Below, piece by piece: positions 49,974 through 58,057 of a stretch of 64,000 nt of DNA; within the stretch, counting starts at the first letter, position 1; each line of letters starts with the position of its first letter. A program made the translations under genes and the position numbers. The DNA comes from Lachancea mirantina (taxonomy: Eukaryota > Ascomycota > Saccharomycetes > Saccharomycetales > Saccharomycetaceae). The DNA lies in contig LT598466.1 in the NCBI GenBank assembly GCA_900074745.1, positions 620,001 through 684,000 of the forward strand, in the 5' to 3' direction. The notes beneath the pieces were generated by a model. The model saw only the letters and a list, made by a program, of their open reading frames with translations, was not told where the DNA came from and searched no databases.

Positions 49974-50579
49974 TCACTTGTTCAAGGCTTGAGCTTTTTC
50001 AAATTCAGCCTTGAACTTGTCGGCATTCTCCTTGTTACCAAATCTAATAGCAAATGTGAAAGCTTCAGCTGGGCCTTCGGCCACGTCGGCAGTACAAGAA
50101 TAAACCCAAGATCTGTCAGAACCGACGTTTGGCTTCAGAACGTAATCGGGGGAAATGAAATGGTTGGCACAAACCTTTAAAGTTTTGTCCCTTCTCATCA
50201 AAATCCTCACTTTCTTGGTCTCCTTGTTTTGCAAAAATTTGACGTCTCCGGTTCCCCTCTCTTTCCATTCTTTGGCTTCACCATCAAATCTAAAGAGCTT
50301 CGCCCTCACTTTAAAAAGAACATCTTCGTCTTCCTCCATCGTCTTCACATCAACTTTTTCGAGAGTCACGACAGGCTCAAAGTGCACATCTGGTGATTCC
50401 GGAGCTTCCTCATCTGCCTTCTTTTCCTCGGTGTTAGTCGTCTCTTCTTTCTCCTTGTCTTCAGTTTTCTCGACTTCATTTTTCTCGGCTTTCTTGCCAC
50501 CAAACATAGAAAAAACAGCGGAAGTTGGGGGTTTTGGGGCCGCCTGTTCAGTAGACGTGTTCTTAATCTCTTCTGCCAT
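49974..50579 (-). CDS. YRB1: Ran-binding protein 1
   Basis: The 201-residue protein has the same length as yeast Yrb1, the cytosolic RanBP1 that helps RanGAP hydrolyse Gsp1-GTP and so drives nuclear transport. A charged N-terminus, rich in Glu and Lys, precedes one Ran-binding domain. The domain contains [46 protein letters not shown] and the [15 protein letters not shown] region. The start ATG at 50579 gives MAEEIKN. It is divergent from NTH1 with 198 bp between starts, and converges with RER2. Confidence 0.97.
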   Translation of the reverse strand: MAEEIKNTSTEQAAPKPPTSAVFSMFGGKKAEKNEVEKTEDKEKEETTNTEEKKADEEAPESPDVHFEPVVTLEKVDVKTMEEDEDVLFKVRAKLFRFDGEAKEWKERGTGDVKFLQNKETKKVRILMRRDKTLKVCANHFISPDYVLKPNVGSDRSWVYSCTADVAEGPAEAFTFAIRFGNKENADKFKAEFEKAQALNK

Positions 50580-50777
50580 CTTGATAATCGCCAATAGCCT
50601 TTGAGAGTCGAGTACCTGTGACTTAACAATGTTGTTACTTAGAAAATTTTTTAGTTGATTTCAATATTTTTTTTACACAATGAGAATCATCATCCTACAC
50701 GCTGGGAAAGCTTTCCATGAAGAAATTAAGGATATTTACATCTCAGGGATAGACCATATCATCAGGAGAAGTCGGCA

Positions 50778-53033
50778 ATGACTAGCACAGGCATGACCGA
50801 CAGTTCCAAGACGACGACGGAGCAGCGTCATCGAAGAACGAACTCCATGGATCAATTCACAGATCCTTTTTCGACCCCTGAGATATACTATGGCCCTGCT
50901 ACCGATCCCTTGAAGCAGAAAAAGCGCACGGGTTTTAACAGAACTAGGACTTTGAGTGTAATTGGAAGTACATCCAATTACAAGCTGGACGCTAATAATA
51001 TTGTTCCCATCAGAAGAAGAGGATCGGAGGATAACAGTTATCTAAACAGCAGGAACCGAGCGTTTTTCATTGAAGACGTGGATGCGACATTGGAACAACT
51101 TTTGCACAGCGAGGATACAGATCAAAACTATCAAATTACCATTGAAGATCAGGGGCCTAAAGTTCTACGTGTTGGAACTGCGAGTTCAAATGGTTATAGG
51201 CAAGTCAGCATTCGTGGAACCTATATGTTATCAAATCTGCTTCAAGAGCTAACTTTGGCGAAAAGCTATGGAAGAAAACAGGTAATTTTGGATGAAGCAC
51301 GCCTTAATGAAAACCCGGTCAACAGGCTATCTAGATTGATAAGCACGCAATTTTGGAAGAATTTGACGAGAAGAATTGATATGTATAACATTGGGCAAAT
51401 AGCAGCTGACTCGAAGATTGACACCCCTGCAGCAAAGGTTCCTCGGGTCTATGTTCCACATGACTGTCCTGACCAGTACGAGTTTTATGTTCAAGCTTCA
51501 CAAATAAATCCCTCTGCCAATCTTGATGTTGAATACTTACCAGAAAACATAACTCCAGAATACGTGAAGTCTATCAACGATAGGCCCGGCTTGCTTGCAT
51601 TAGCAATGGAGAAGCACATGGATCCAGCTACCGGTGAACAAATAATGGTAAGCTACCCTTACGTGGTTCCTGGTGGCAGATTCAACGAACTTTACGGCTG
51701 GGATTCATACATGATGGCCCTTGGTCTTCTCGATGCAGGCAAGATGGACCTAGCTCGTGGAATGACGGAACATTTTATTTTCGAGATCAATCACTATGGT
51801 AAAATCCTGAACGCTAATCGGAGCTACTATCTTTCCAGATCGCAGCCTCCTTTTCTTACCGATATGGCCCTCAAAGTTTATGAAAGAATGGGCGGTAAGC
51901 ATAATCCAGATGCTATCGATTTTTTAAAAAGAAGTTTTCAAGCTGCTGTGAAGGAGTACAAAACAGTTTGGATGAGTGAGCCAAGGTTCGATCCTGGAAC
52001 TGGATTATCCTGTTACCATCCTGAAGGTGTCGGTGTTCCACCTGAGACGGAGCTCGGCCATTTCGATAGTGTTTTGAAATCCTACGCTATTAAACACAAT
52101 CTGTCAGTTCCAGAATTCACAAGTCTATATAATGATGGGAAAATCAAGGAGCCCGAACTTGATGTATATTTCCTGCACGATAGAGCAGTGAGAGAGTCTG
52201 GACATGATACCACCTATAGGCTCGATGGTGTTTGTGCTTATCTCACGACAATTGACTTGAATTCGCTGCTATACAAATACGAAGTTGACATTGCAAATTT
52301 TATCGAGGAGTTCTACGAGGGCGAATACCGTGACTTCGAAAATTCGTTGACTTCAGCTACTGGCTGGAGAGAAGCCGCATCAAGGAGGAAAGAACACATT
52401 TCTCATTACCTGTGGGATGAAGAAACCGGTTTCTTTTATGACTACCATATCAAATTTAAGGAAAGAACCTCTTATGAATCAGCTACGACATTTTGGGCCC
52501 TATGGGCAGGCTTGGCAACTCCTGAGCAAGCCGAGGCTATGGTAAAGAAGGCTTTGCCAAAGTTGGAGATGCTGGGGGGACTGGCATCCTGTACCGAAAA
52601 CTCGCGGGGCGAAATCTCGATCGACAGACCGAGTAGACAATGGGACTATCCATACGGATGGGCACCACACCAGATTATGGCCTGGGAGGGGCTTCAAAGG
52701 TATGGCTTTGTTTCCGAGGCCAGACGCTTAGCGTACGAATGGCTATTTTTGATGACGAAGGCCTTTGTTGACTATAATGGCATTGTTGTTGAGAAATACG
52801 ATGTGACTCGAGCAACAGATCCGCACAGGGTCGAAGCGGAGTATGGAAACCAGGGTTCAGACTTCAAGGGTGTCGCGACCGAAGGTTTTGGATGGGTTAA
52901 TGCCAGTTACGTTTTGGGGTTGAAATACATGGACAAGCACGCGAGGAGAGCTCTTGCATCATGCATTCCACCGAATGCTTTTTTTAAGAATTTACGTAAA
53001 GACGAGAGGGTCCGCTATGGCTTATCCGACTAG
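50778..53033 (+). CDS. NTH1: Neutral trehalase
   Basis: The 751-residue cytosolic enzyme hydrolyses trehalose to glucose; the length equals S. cerevisiae Nth1 (Nth2 is 780). The N-terminal regulatory region carries RRTNS and RRRGS, PKA-type sites where 14-3-3 proteins bind in yeast Nth1. The calcium-loop segment DTDQNYQITIEDQGPKVLRV is conserved. The glycosidase family 37 signatures are PGGRFNELYGWDSY (from residue 298) and QWDYPYGW (621-628). NTH1 and NTH2 flank CEN4 and CEN2 in S. cerevisiae; here the single gene ends 62 bp before the point centromere. Confidence 0.97.
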   Translation: MTSTGMTDSSKTTTEQRHRRTNSMDQFTDPFSTPEIYYGPATDPLKQKKRTGFNRTRTLSVIGSTSNYKLDANNIVPIRRRGSEDNSYLNSRNRAFFIEDVDATLEQLLHSEDTDQNYQITIEDQGPKVLRVGTASSNGYRQVSIRGTYMLSNLLQELTLAKSYGRKQVILDEARLNENPVNRLSRLISTQFWKNLTRRIDMYNIGQIAADSKIDTPAAKVPRVYVPHDCPDQYEFYVQASQINPSANLDVEYLPENITPEYVKSINDRPGLLALAMEKHMDPATGEQIMVSYPYVVPGGRFNELYGWDSYMMALGLLDAGKMDLARGMTEHFIFEINHYGKILNANRSYYLSRSQPPFLTDMALKVYERMGGKHNPDAIDFLKRSFQAAVKEYKTVWMSEPRFDPGTGLSCYHPEGVGVPPETELGHFDSVLKSYAIKHNLSVPEFTSLYNDGKIKEPELDVYFLHDRAVRESGHDTTYRLDGVCAYLTTIDLNSLLYKYEVDIANFIEEFYEGEYRDFENSLTSATGWREAASRRKEHISHYLWDEETGFFYDYHIKFKERTSYESATTFWALWAGLATPEQAEAMVKKALPKLEMLGGLASCTENSRGEISIDRPSRQWDYPYGWAPHQIMAWEGLQRYGFVSEARRLAYEWLFLMTKAFVDYNGIVVEKYDVTRATDPHRVEAEYGNQGSDFKGVATEGFGWVNASYVLGLKYMDKHARRALASCIPPNAFFKNLRKDERVRYGLSD

Positions 53034-53095
53034 TGAAACATCCTATTTTCTTTATTTTTAAGATAATATGTAAAAAAATTAATAGTAAAATAAAT

Positions 53096-53213
53096 ATCAC
53101 GTGGTTCACATTAATTGTTTTTTGTTAAATAAAAGCTCTTTAAATAACAGAAATTGGTTTTTTTCTTAAATTAATCATGAAAGTAATGTTTGTGAAGTCC
53201 GAAAATTATTTTT
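53096..53213 (+). other. CEN: Point centromere (CDEI-CDEII-CDEIII)
   Basis: CDEI is ATCACGTG (53096-53103), a perfect match to RTCACRTG (Cbf1 site). CDEII is 83 bp (53104-53186) with about 81% A+T. CDEIII is TGTTTGTGAAGTCCGAAAA and following bases (53187-53213). It has the essential central CCG (53199-53201) and matches the consensus TGTTTATGNTTTCCGAAA closely, ending in a T-rich tail. The element lies between NTH1 and ECM15, exactly where CEN2 (ECM15/NTH2) and CEN4 (RMD1/NTH1) lie in S. cerevisiae. Motif, spacing, composition and synteny agree. Confidence 0.95.
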
Positions 53214-54082
53214 GAGTTAGGATCAGATATATTTTTGTTTTAACTATACATATTTTGGCAGCAATTTTCCACTATTGAAGGAGTCAAGTCCTGGTTAAAG
53301 GCTTCTGAAACGTAAATTCTCCAAGGAAAGTGGTGAAATGATTTGACGGAAGTACCTTCTGCAAGAGAGCGATGCTAAGCTTTGACAGGGTTAATACCTT
53401 GATTATAACTACAAATGCGAAGCTAGGATCATCAAGCTAAAAATTTCTTCATGTCTACGTTAACTTTATGTCAGCCCTCGTTTAGCTTCATAACTAACCA
53501 CATTGAATCATTATTTTTGGCCTTTGAGTTTTGTTGTCAATTGCAGAAATCCTTGCAATCTTTAGAACAAGATTTTACTTTAAAGTTATTAAAATCAGTA
53601 CAACATTTAGTTTTGGAATCCGAGGTTTTATTATTTTGAAAGCTGAACTCACTTAAGAAACAAACAATGAGTTGTTCTTCAAAAGGTGGCCTCGCGAGCC
53701 CTGATCAATGTCACGAAGGTAGGCGTCGAATAAATATAAGATCCCTGATATGAAAGTTGGATTACGTCGAAAAGATTGAATCGTCCCTAAAATAAGCCGT
53801 TTCTTTTCGAGCTGTGGATTCTCTTATTTAATGCTATAGAAATCCACGCCTCGCGAAGCTGTTTCGAAAAATTCAAAGCTCCCCTGTCATGCTAGCGCGC
53901 AAATAGGAGTCAATGGGTCAAATTAGATACTATTCGTCGTCGGCTGTCACTTGCCGATGGGCCTGATCCCCAAGAAACGTACAGAACTATATCGGGGAAG
54001 TGATGAAGAAGCTGTAAATTACTTCACTACGACTTCTACAAGTTTCAATCCCCTGCTGAATAAAAACATTAATTCAAACGAG
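53214..54082. other. Pericentromeric interval before ECM15
   Basis: This is 869 bp of mostly AT-rich sequence. It contains no convincing gene or tRNA. An ATG at 53957 opens a frame that stays in phase with ECM15 exon 1 and would add 42 residues, but those residues do not resemble the family, so it is treated as leader. The ECM15 promoter must lie here. Confidence 0.4.
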
Positions 54083-54461
54083 ATGCCTAAGATTGCTTGC
54101 CTTGCCGACGTCTGCATGGTTCCGGTATGTTAACGAAAGTTTGTTTGGGTCCGTTTAGTTGATAACTAACATAAAACTTAAGCTTGGAACTGGATCGCCA
54201 AGCGTTTCCGACTTCGTTGCTCTTGTTGAGAAGAGAATTAGAGCTAGCCATTTGAAAAGCACGCTACACAGTGCAGGAACTACGATTGAGGGACCATGGG
54301 ACGAAGTTATGAATCTGATAGGGGATCTTCACGAGTTCGCGCACGCTTCTGGTTATGTTCGTGTGCACACCGACATAAGAGTCGGTTCAAGAACTGACAA
54401 GGTACAGACTGCGCAGGACAAGATGGATGTTGTTAACAAAAAGTTGGCGGAACAATGTTAG
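54083..54461 (+). CDS. ECM15: Ecm15-like thiamine-binding-fold protein, spliced
   Basis: The spliced CDS joins 54083-54124 and 54183-54461 to give 106 residues (S. cerevisiae 104). The start [14 protein letters not shown] and the continuation [20 protein letters not shown] match yeast Ecm15 across the junction, as do [18 protein letters not shown] and [16 protein letters not shown]. The family (UPF0045/MTH1187 type) forms tetramers that bind thiamine-like ligands; the yeast role, first seen as a cell-wall phenotype, is unclear. It neighbours the centromere and H2B, as YBL001C does. I recall no intron in the S. cerevisiae gene. Confidence 0.92.
54125..54182 (+). other. Intron in ECM15 with AAG acceptor
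   Basis: This 58-nt, phase-0 intron has a consensus donor GTATGT. The branch site AACTAAC (54164-54170, in context TAACTAAC) precedes a TTAAG acceptor 13 nt past the branch A. Only this acceptor restores the conserved VP-xGT reading. The earlier TAG lies before the branch site. AAG acceptors are uncommon in yeasts. Confidence 0.85.
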
Positions 54462-54634
54462 GATCTCATTGGACTCTTTCTCCGTTTATGAGTAGCTTAG
54501 AATTTAGTTTGACCAGTTTTCATTGTCTAATATACAAAAGCCCGATTTAAAAATACACAATCAAAATGCCCTAACATCCTTCACAGAAGGATGTGGAAAA
54601 CGCGAGTACGAAACGAAATACCATAGTATTTCCT

Positions 54635-55033
54635 CTAAGCCTGGGTAGAAGATGAGTATTTCGTCACCGCTCTGGTACCTTCAGAAACTGCGTGCTTAGC
54701 CAATTCACCTGGAAGAATCAATCTAACGGCAGTTTGAATTTCTCGGGCGGAAATGGTGGATTTTTTATTGTAAGCGGCCAACTTAGAGGCTTCGGTAGCG
54801 ATTCTTTCAAAGATATCGTTCACGAAAGAGTTCAAGATAGACATGGACTTCTGGGAAATACCAGTGTCTGGATGTGTTTGTTTCAAAACCTTGTAGATGT
54901 AAGAGGAGTAAGTTTCCTTTCTCACCTTGGTCTTCTTCTTAGAAGCGTCCATCGTGGAAGCGGTCTTCTTGGCAGCTGGCTTTTTCTCAGCTGGAGCTTT
55001 GGAAGCGGGTTTCTTTTCGGCCTTGGCAGACAT
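54635..55033 (-). CDS. HTB2: Histone H2B
   Basis: The 132-residue product is histone H2B. It starts [14 protein letters not shown] with the lysine-rich tail and carries the histone fold [18 protein letters not shown]. It ends [11 protein letters not shown], where the Lys corresponds to the Bre1-ubiquitinated K123 of yeast. The start is the ATG at 55033. It is divergent from H2A over a 512-bp promoter. ECM15-HTB2-HTA2-UTP20 is the S. cerevisiae chromosome II order, so the HTB2 label is by position. Confidence 0.98.
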   Translation of the reverse strand: MSAKAEKKPASKAPAEKKPAAKKTASTMDASKKKTKVRKETYSSYIYKVLKQTHPDTGISQKSMSILNSFVNDIFERIATEASKLAAYNKKSTISAREIQTAVRLILPGELAKHAVSEGTRAVTKYSSSTQA

Positions 55034-55545
55034 GGTGTGCTCGGTGTTGGTTTTGTTTGATCTCGATAAACAACGTTCCTGCTTCACCAAGCCTATCCCA
55101 ATATATAGTTGAACTACAACTCATCCTCGTCGCTGCAGAAACGCGAACCTTTCGCGTTTCGTACCTTTACACGTTGCACTCAATAACAGTCGCGCCTGAA
55201 TAAATTGGTCTGGATATTGGACCGTGATCTTCAGTCAAAAATGACGGGAGGTTAATTGAAAGTATACATCGTCACGTACGTAGTGGTAAATTGGAGTCCA
55301 AAGTATGGTCTGAAATATTCATACTAATTTTTACGGACCAGAATGTTCATCATTGCCTGAAGAACGTGGTATTGGAGTTTAGCTGCAGGGGAACGCGAAA
55401 GCTCAGTGCCTGTAATAAGGTAATCACGTAAAATACCGCGTTCACTGTCAGTTTAGTCAAGCACTATATAAGATGCCCGGTTGCCGTAGCCTAGCTATTG
55501 GTATCAATTTTCAATAAACATCGCTAAAACAATAATCAAATAAGA
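55034..55545. promoter_or_regulatory. Divergent H2B/H2A promoter with dyad
   Basis: The interval contains a perfect 9-bp inverted repeat AAACGCGAA-CCT-TTCGCGTTT (55139-55159). This resembles back-to-back GCGAAA-type histone UAS halves. TATA-like boxes lie near each gene: TATATAAG at 55465-55472 for H2A and ATATATAG at 55101-55108, read on the minus strand, for H2B. Further UAS copies were not clear. Confidence 0.55.
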
Positions 55546-55944
55546 ATGTCCGGTGGTAAAGGTGGTAAAGCTGGTTCTGCTGCTAAAGCTTCTCAATCCA
55601 GATCTGCTAAGGCTGGCTTGACTTTCCCCGTCGGTAGAGTTCACAGACTTTTAAGAAAAGGGAACTACGCGCAAAGAGTTGGTTCTGGTGCTCCAGTCTA
55701 CTTGACTGCTGTCTTGGAATATCTAGCTGCTGAAATTTTGGAATTAGCCGGTAACGCTGCCAGAGACAATAAGAAGACTAGAATTATTCCTCGTCACTTG
55801 CAATTAGCTATCAGAAACGATGACGAGTTGAACAAGCTTTTGGGTAACGTGACTATCGCTCAAGGTGGTGTTTTGCCAAACATTCATCAAAACTTGTTGC
55901 CAAAGAAGTCTTCCAAACCAACTCAGGCTTCTCAGGAGCTTTAA
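55546..55944 (+). CDS. HTA2: Histone H2A
   Basis: The 132-residue product is histone H2A, with tail [20 protein letters not shown] and core [20 protein letters not shown]. It ends ASQEL, the SQE motif phosphorylated at DNA breaks, so it serves as the H2A.X-type form as in S. cerevisiae. The codon use is biased as expected for a highly expressed gene. It converges with RMD1. Confidence 0.99.
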   Translation: MSGGKGGKAGSAAKASQSRSAKAGLTFPVGRVHRLLRKGNYAQRVGSGAPVYLTAVLEYLAAEILELAGNAARDNKKTRIIPRHLQLAIRNDDELNKLLGNVTIAQGGVLPNIHQNLLPKKSSKPTQASQEL

Positions 55945-56063
55945 GAAAGCAACTTTGGGTATGCTTAGCATGTTTGATGAGGTAAAGGTGCCGGGAGTGT
56001 CCCAAACCCATCAGTCGTTGTATATTATGTAATAAAACAATTGGAATTGAAGGTTTTTCTAAA

Positions 56064-57260
56064 TTATTTGGCTTGCGAAAATAGGTCCACTATGATGTTA
56101 ATCAGAGAAACGACAACCTCAACCCCCACTAAAACTATGATGATGAACTCCAAATATTCCTCGTGCGAATGTCCAAGCTGCTCTTTAAGCATTTGCAGGA
56201 GATCAGAAATGACCTCCAAGCGCTGATTTAATAGGGCAACTCGTTGGTTTATTTCCAGATAACCGCGAGCGGCTTGATATATAGGTTCCAATTGTGGCTC
56301 GGACCACATGATTTCAGGGGAATCGAGAACTGACCCATGTAAATTTATATTTATCCTGAGAATGAAAAGCTCTCCAATGCTTTTCATGATGTCCTCTTTA
56401 CTCATCAAAACTTTGCCGGCAGAGGCTATTTGCTGAGGTATGTCTTGAGTATCATCGATAGTGTTATCTACCAGCTCTTCGAAAAGCGAAATTTTGACAC
56501 TTTGAGCTATGGCATGCGATATCGAAAGCTTGATCATGTAATTAGAACCGTCGCGCAACGTGATGAAGTCGTTGTAAATTCGAGGTTGGTAACTTTGCGT
56601 AATATAATAATTAAATTGTTCCACTTGAACGTCTTCATCCGCGAGTTTTTCCTTCTCAAACTTTTCAACGTCATTCAAGAATGCCTTTTCTTCTCGCTCA
56701 GTAAAACCCCACATTACTACTACGCCATACTCGAACATGAACAAATCTGGCTGTTTATCGCTTACGTTGATATCTCCACCTTCATCATCAAGACGTATCA
56801 CGTCTTCATGCTCAAATCTTTTATCTCCTCTCCAATCGGTGTATATGAACGGTGTAAATAAACACTCGTCGAAGAGTTTAGGGTGGGTGTGATGTATCTT
56901 CTTGCAAGCTTTGAGCCATCTTATAAGTTCCTTCATATTATAAGAACTAGCTGTACAATAAGCCGTAACCCTCGGTAAAAGATGTCGCTGACTTTTTCCC
57001 AGCTTTTCGGCATCTCTTCTCGCTGGCTTGTCTGTGATTCGATTAACTTGAGAATAAACTTCCCTGTCTGTTGATCCCAGTAGTTCATTCCCTTCAAAGG
57101 ATTCTTCTGGGAGAAGTTTTAGCTTCTGAGCTGTTCGTGATGTTCTCTGAGCTCCGAATCTCGGCAACTTCTGACTATTTGGTCCATCTCTGATTGGACT
57201 TGGTGCAGAGTTCGGCTTTTGCGCAGTCGTTAACAGCGGCTGCTCTTCATTTGCCTGCAT
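56064..57260 (-). CDS. RMD1: Rmd1-like DUF155 membrane protein
   Basis: The 398-residue protein (S. cerevisiae Rmd1 402) belongs to the DUF155/RMND1 family; in yeast it was found through a sporulation-related nuclear division phenotype. A disordered N-terminus is followed by RVTAYCTASSYNMKELIRWL and DLFMFEYGVVVMWGFTEREEKAFL, the family core. A C-terminal hydrophobic anchor reads EFIIIVLVGVEVVVSLINII. It is divergent from NHP10 with 115 bp between starts, as YDL001W-YDL002C are. It sits inside the ECM15-HTB-HTA-UTP20 series, interleaving the chromosome IV set with the chromosome II set. Confidence 0.94.
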   Translation of the reverse strand: MQANEEQPLLTTAQKPNSAPSPIRDGPNSQKLPRFGAQRTSRTAQKLKLLPEESFEGNELLGSTDREVYSQVNRITDKPARRDAEKLGKSQRHLLPRVTAYCTASSYNMKELIRWLKACKKIHHTHPKLFDECLFTPFIYTDWRGDKRFEHEDVIRLDDEGGDINVSDKQPDLFMFEYGVVVMWGFTEREEKAFLNDVEKFEKEKLADEDVQVEQFNYYITQSYQPRIYNDFITLRDGSNYMIKLSISHAIAQSVKISLFEELVDNTIDDTQDIPQQIASAGKVLMSKEDIMKSIGELFILRININLHGSVLDSPEIMWSEPQLEPIYQAARGYLEINQRVALLNQRLEVISDLLQMLKEQLGHSHEEYLEFIIIVLVGVEVVVSLINIIVDLFSQAK

Positions 57261-57375
57261 CCTTTGGCGGATTCTTTTTCTCGACCTTCTCTTTAAACCA
57301 CATATTGTACTTTACTTATGATTCTCACTCTAATCCAAAAATTAAAAGTGTTAACCACAAGGTGAAGTTCGGTCG

Positions 57376-57990
57376 ATGTCTGAAAACGAGCTAAAGAGGA
57401 AACTCGATGAGTTGCATGAGAGTAATCAGGTCCTGGGCTTGGCTGTTCAACGAACCCGTCTGTCAGTCAAAAGGCTGAGACTTGAATACGGCACACTTCT
57501 AGAAAGATTGGAAAGCAGAATAGACAAGGATCCCGAACTCAGTTTTGAGGACCCGCTACCGTCATTAGATGAATTTAAAAACCAGATTCTCGAAGATGCC
57601 CCGAAGACAAGGACGAAGAAAAAGAAGGGCAAGGAAAGGGATCCAAATTTACCTAAAAGACCTACCAATGCGTACTTGTTGTTCTGCGAAATGAACAAAG
57701 AAGAAATGAAACAAAAATCAGTCGCAAATGATGTGTCCAAAGCATTGACTGACGCTTGGAAAAATCTTGACGAGAGCGCTAGGAAACCTTACTATGAATT
57801 GTATAATGAGGATCGAGAAAGGTACCAAAAAGAGATGCATGCATATGCTCAAAGTAAAACTGATGACAACAAAACTTTGAAAAAAGAAGATGAAGAAGAC
57901 GAGGAGGAGGATTTGGATGACGATGAAGACACCGACGAAACGCAGCCCGATGTTGATGCCACTGCAGATATAGCAACAAGCGATGCCTAA
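57376..57990 (+). CDS. NHP10: HMG-box subunit of INO80 (Nhp10)
   Basis: The 204-residue protein (S. cerevisiae 203) is an HMG-box DNA-binding subunit of the INO80 chromatin remodeller that favours DNA ends and distorted DNA. The N-terminal 85 residues are helical. The HMG box runs from DPNLPKRPTNAYLLFCEMN to KPYYELYNEDRERYQKEMHAY (about 93-160). The tail is strongly acidic (EDEEDEEEDLDDDEDTDE). It converges with UTP20, leaving 67 bp between stops. Confidence 0.95.
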   Translation: MSENELKRKLDELHESNQVLGLAVQRTRLSVKRLRLEYGTLLERLESRIDKDPELSFEDPLPSLDEFKNQILEDAPKTRTKKKKGKERDPNLPKRPTNAYLLFCEMNKEEMKQKSVANDVSKALTDAWKNLDESARKPYYELYNEDRERYQKEMHAYAQSKTDDNKTLKKEDEEDEEEDLDDDEDTDETQPDVDATADIATSDA

Positions 57991-58057
57991 TACAAAAAAA
58001 CTTTAATGATGACTGTTTAAATTTTTAACTCCTATAACGTTAAACTACTGTCTCCCT

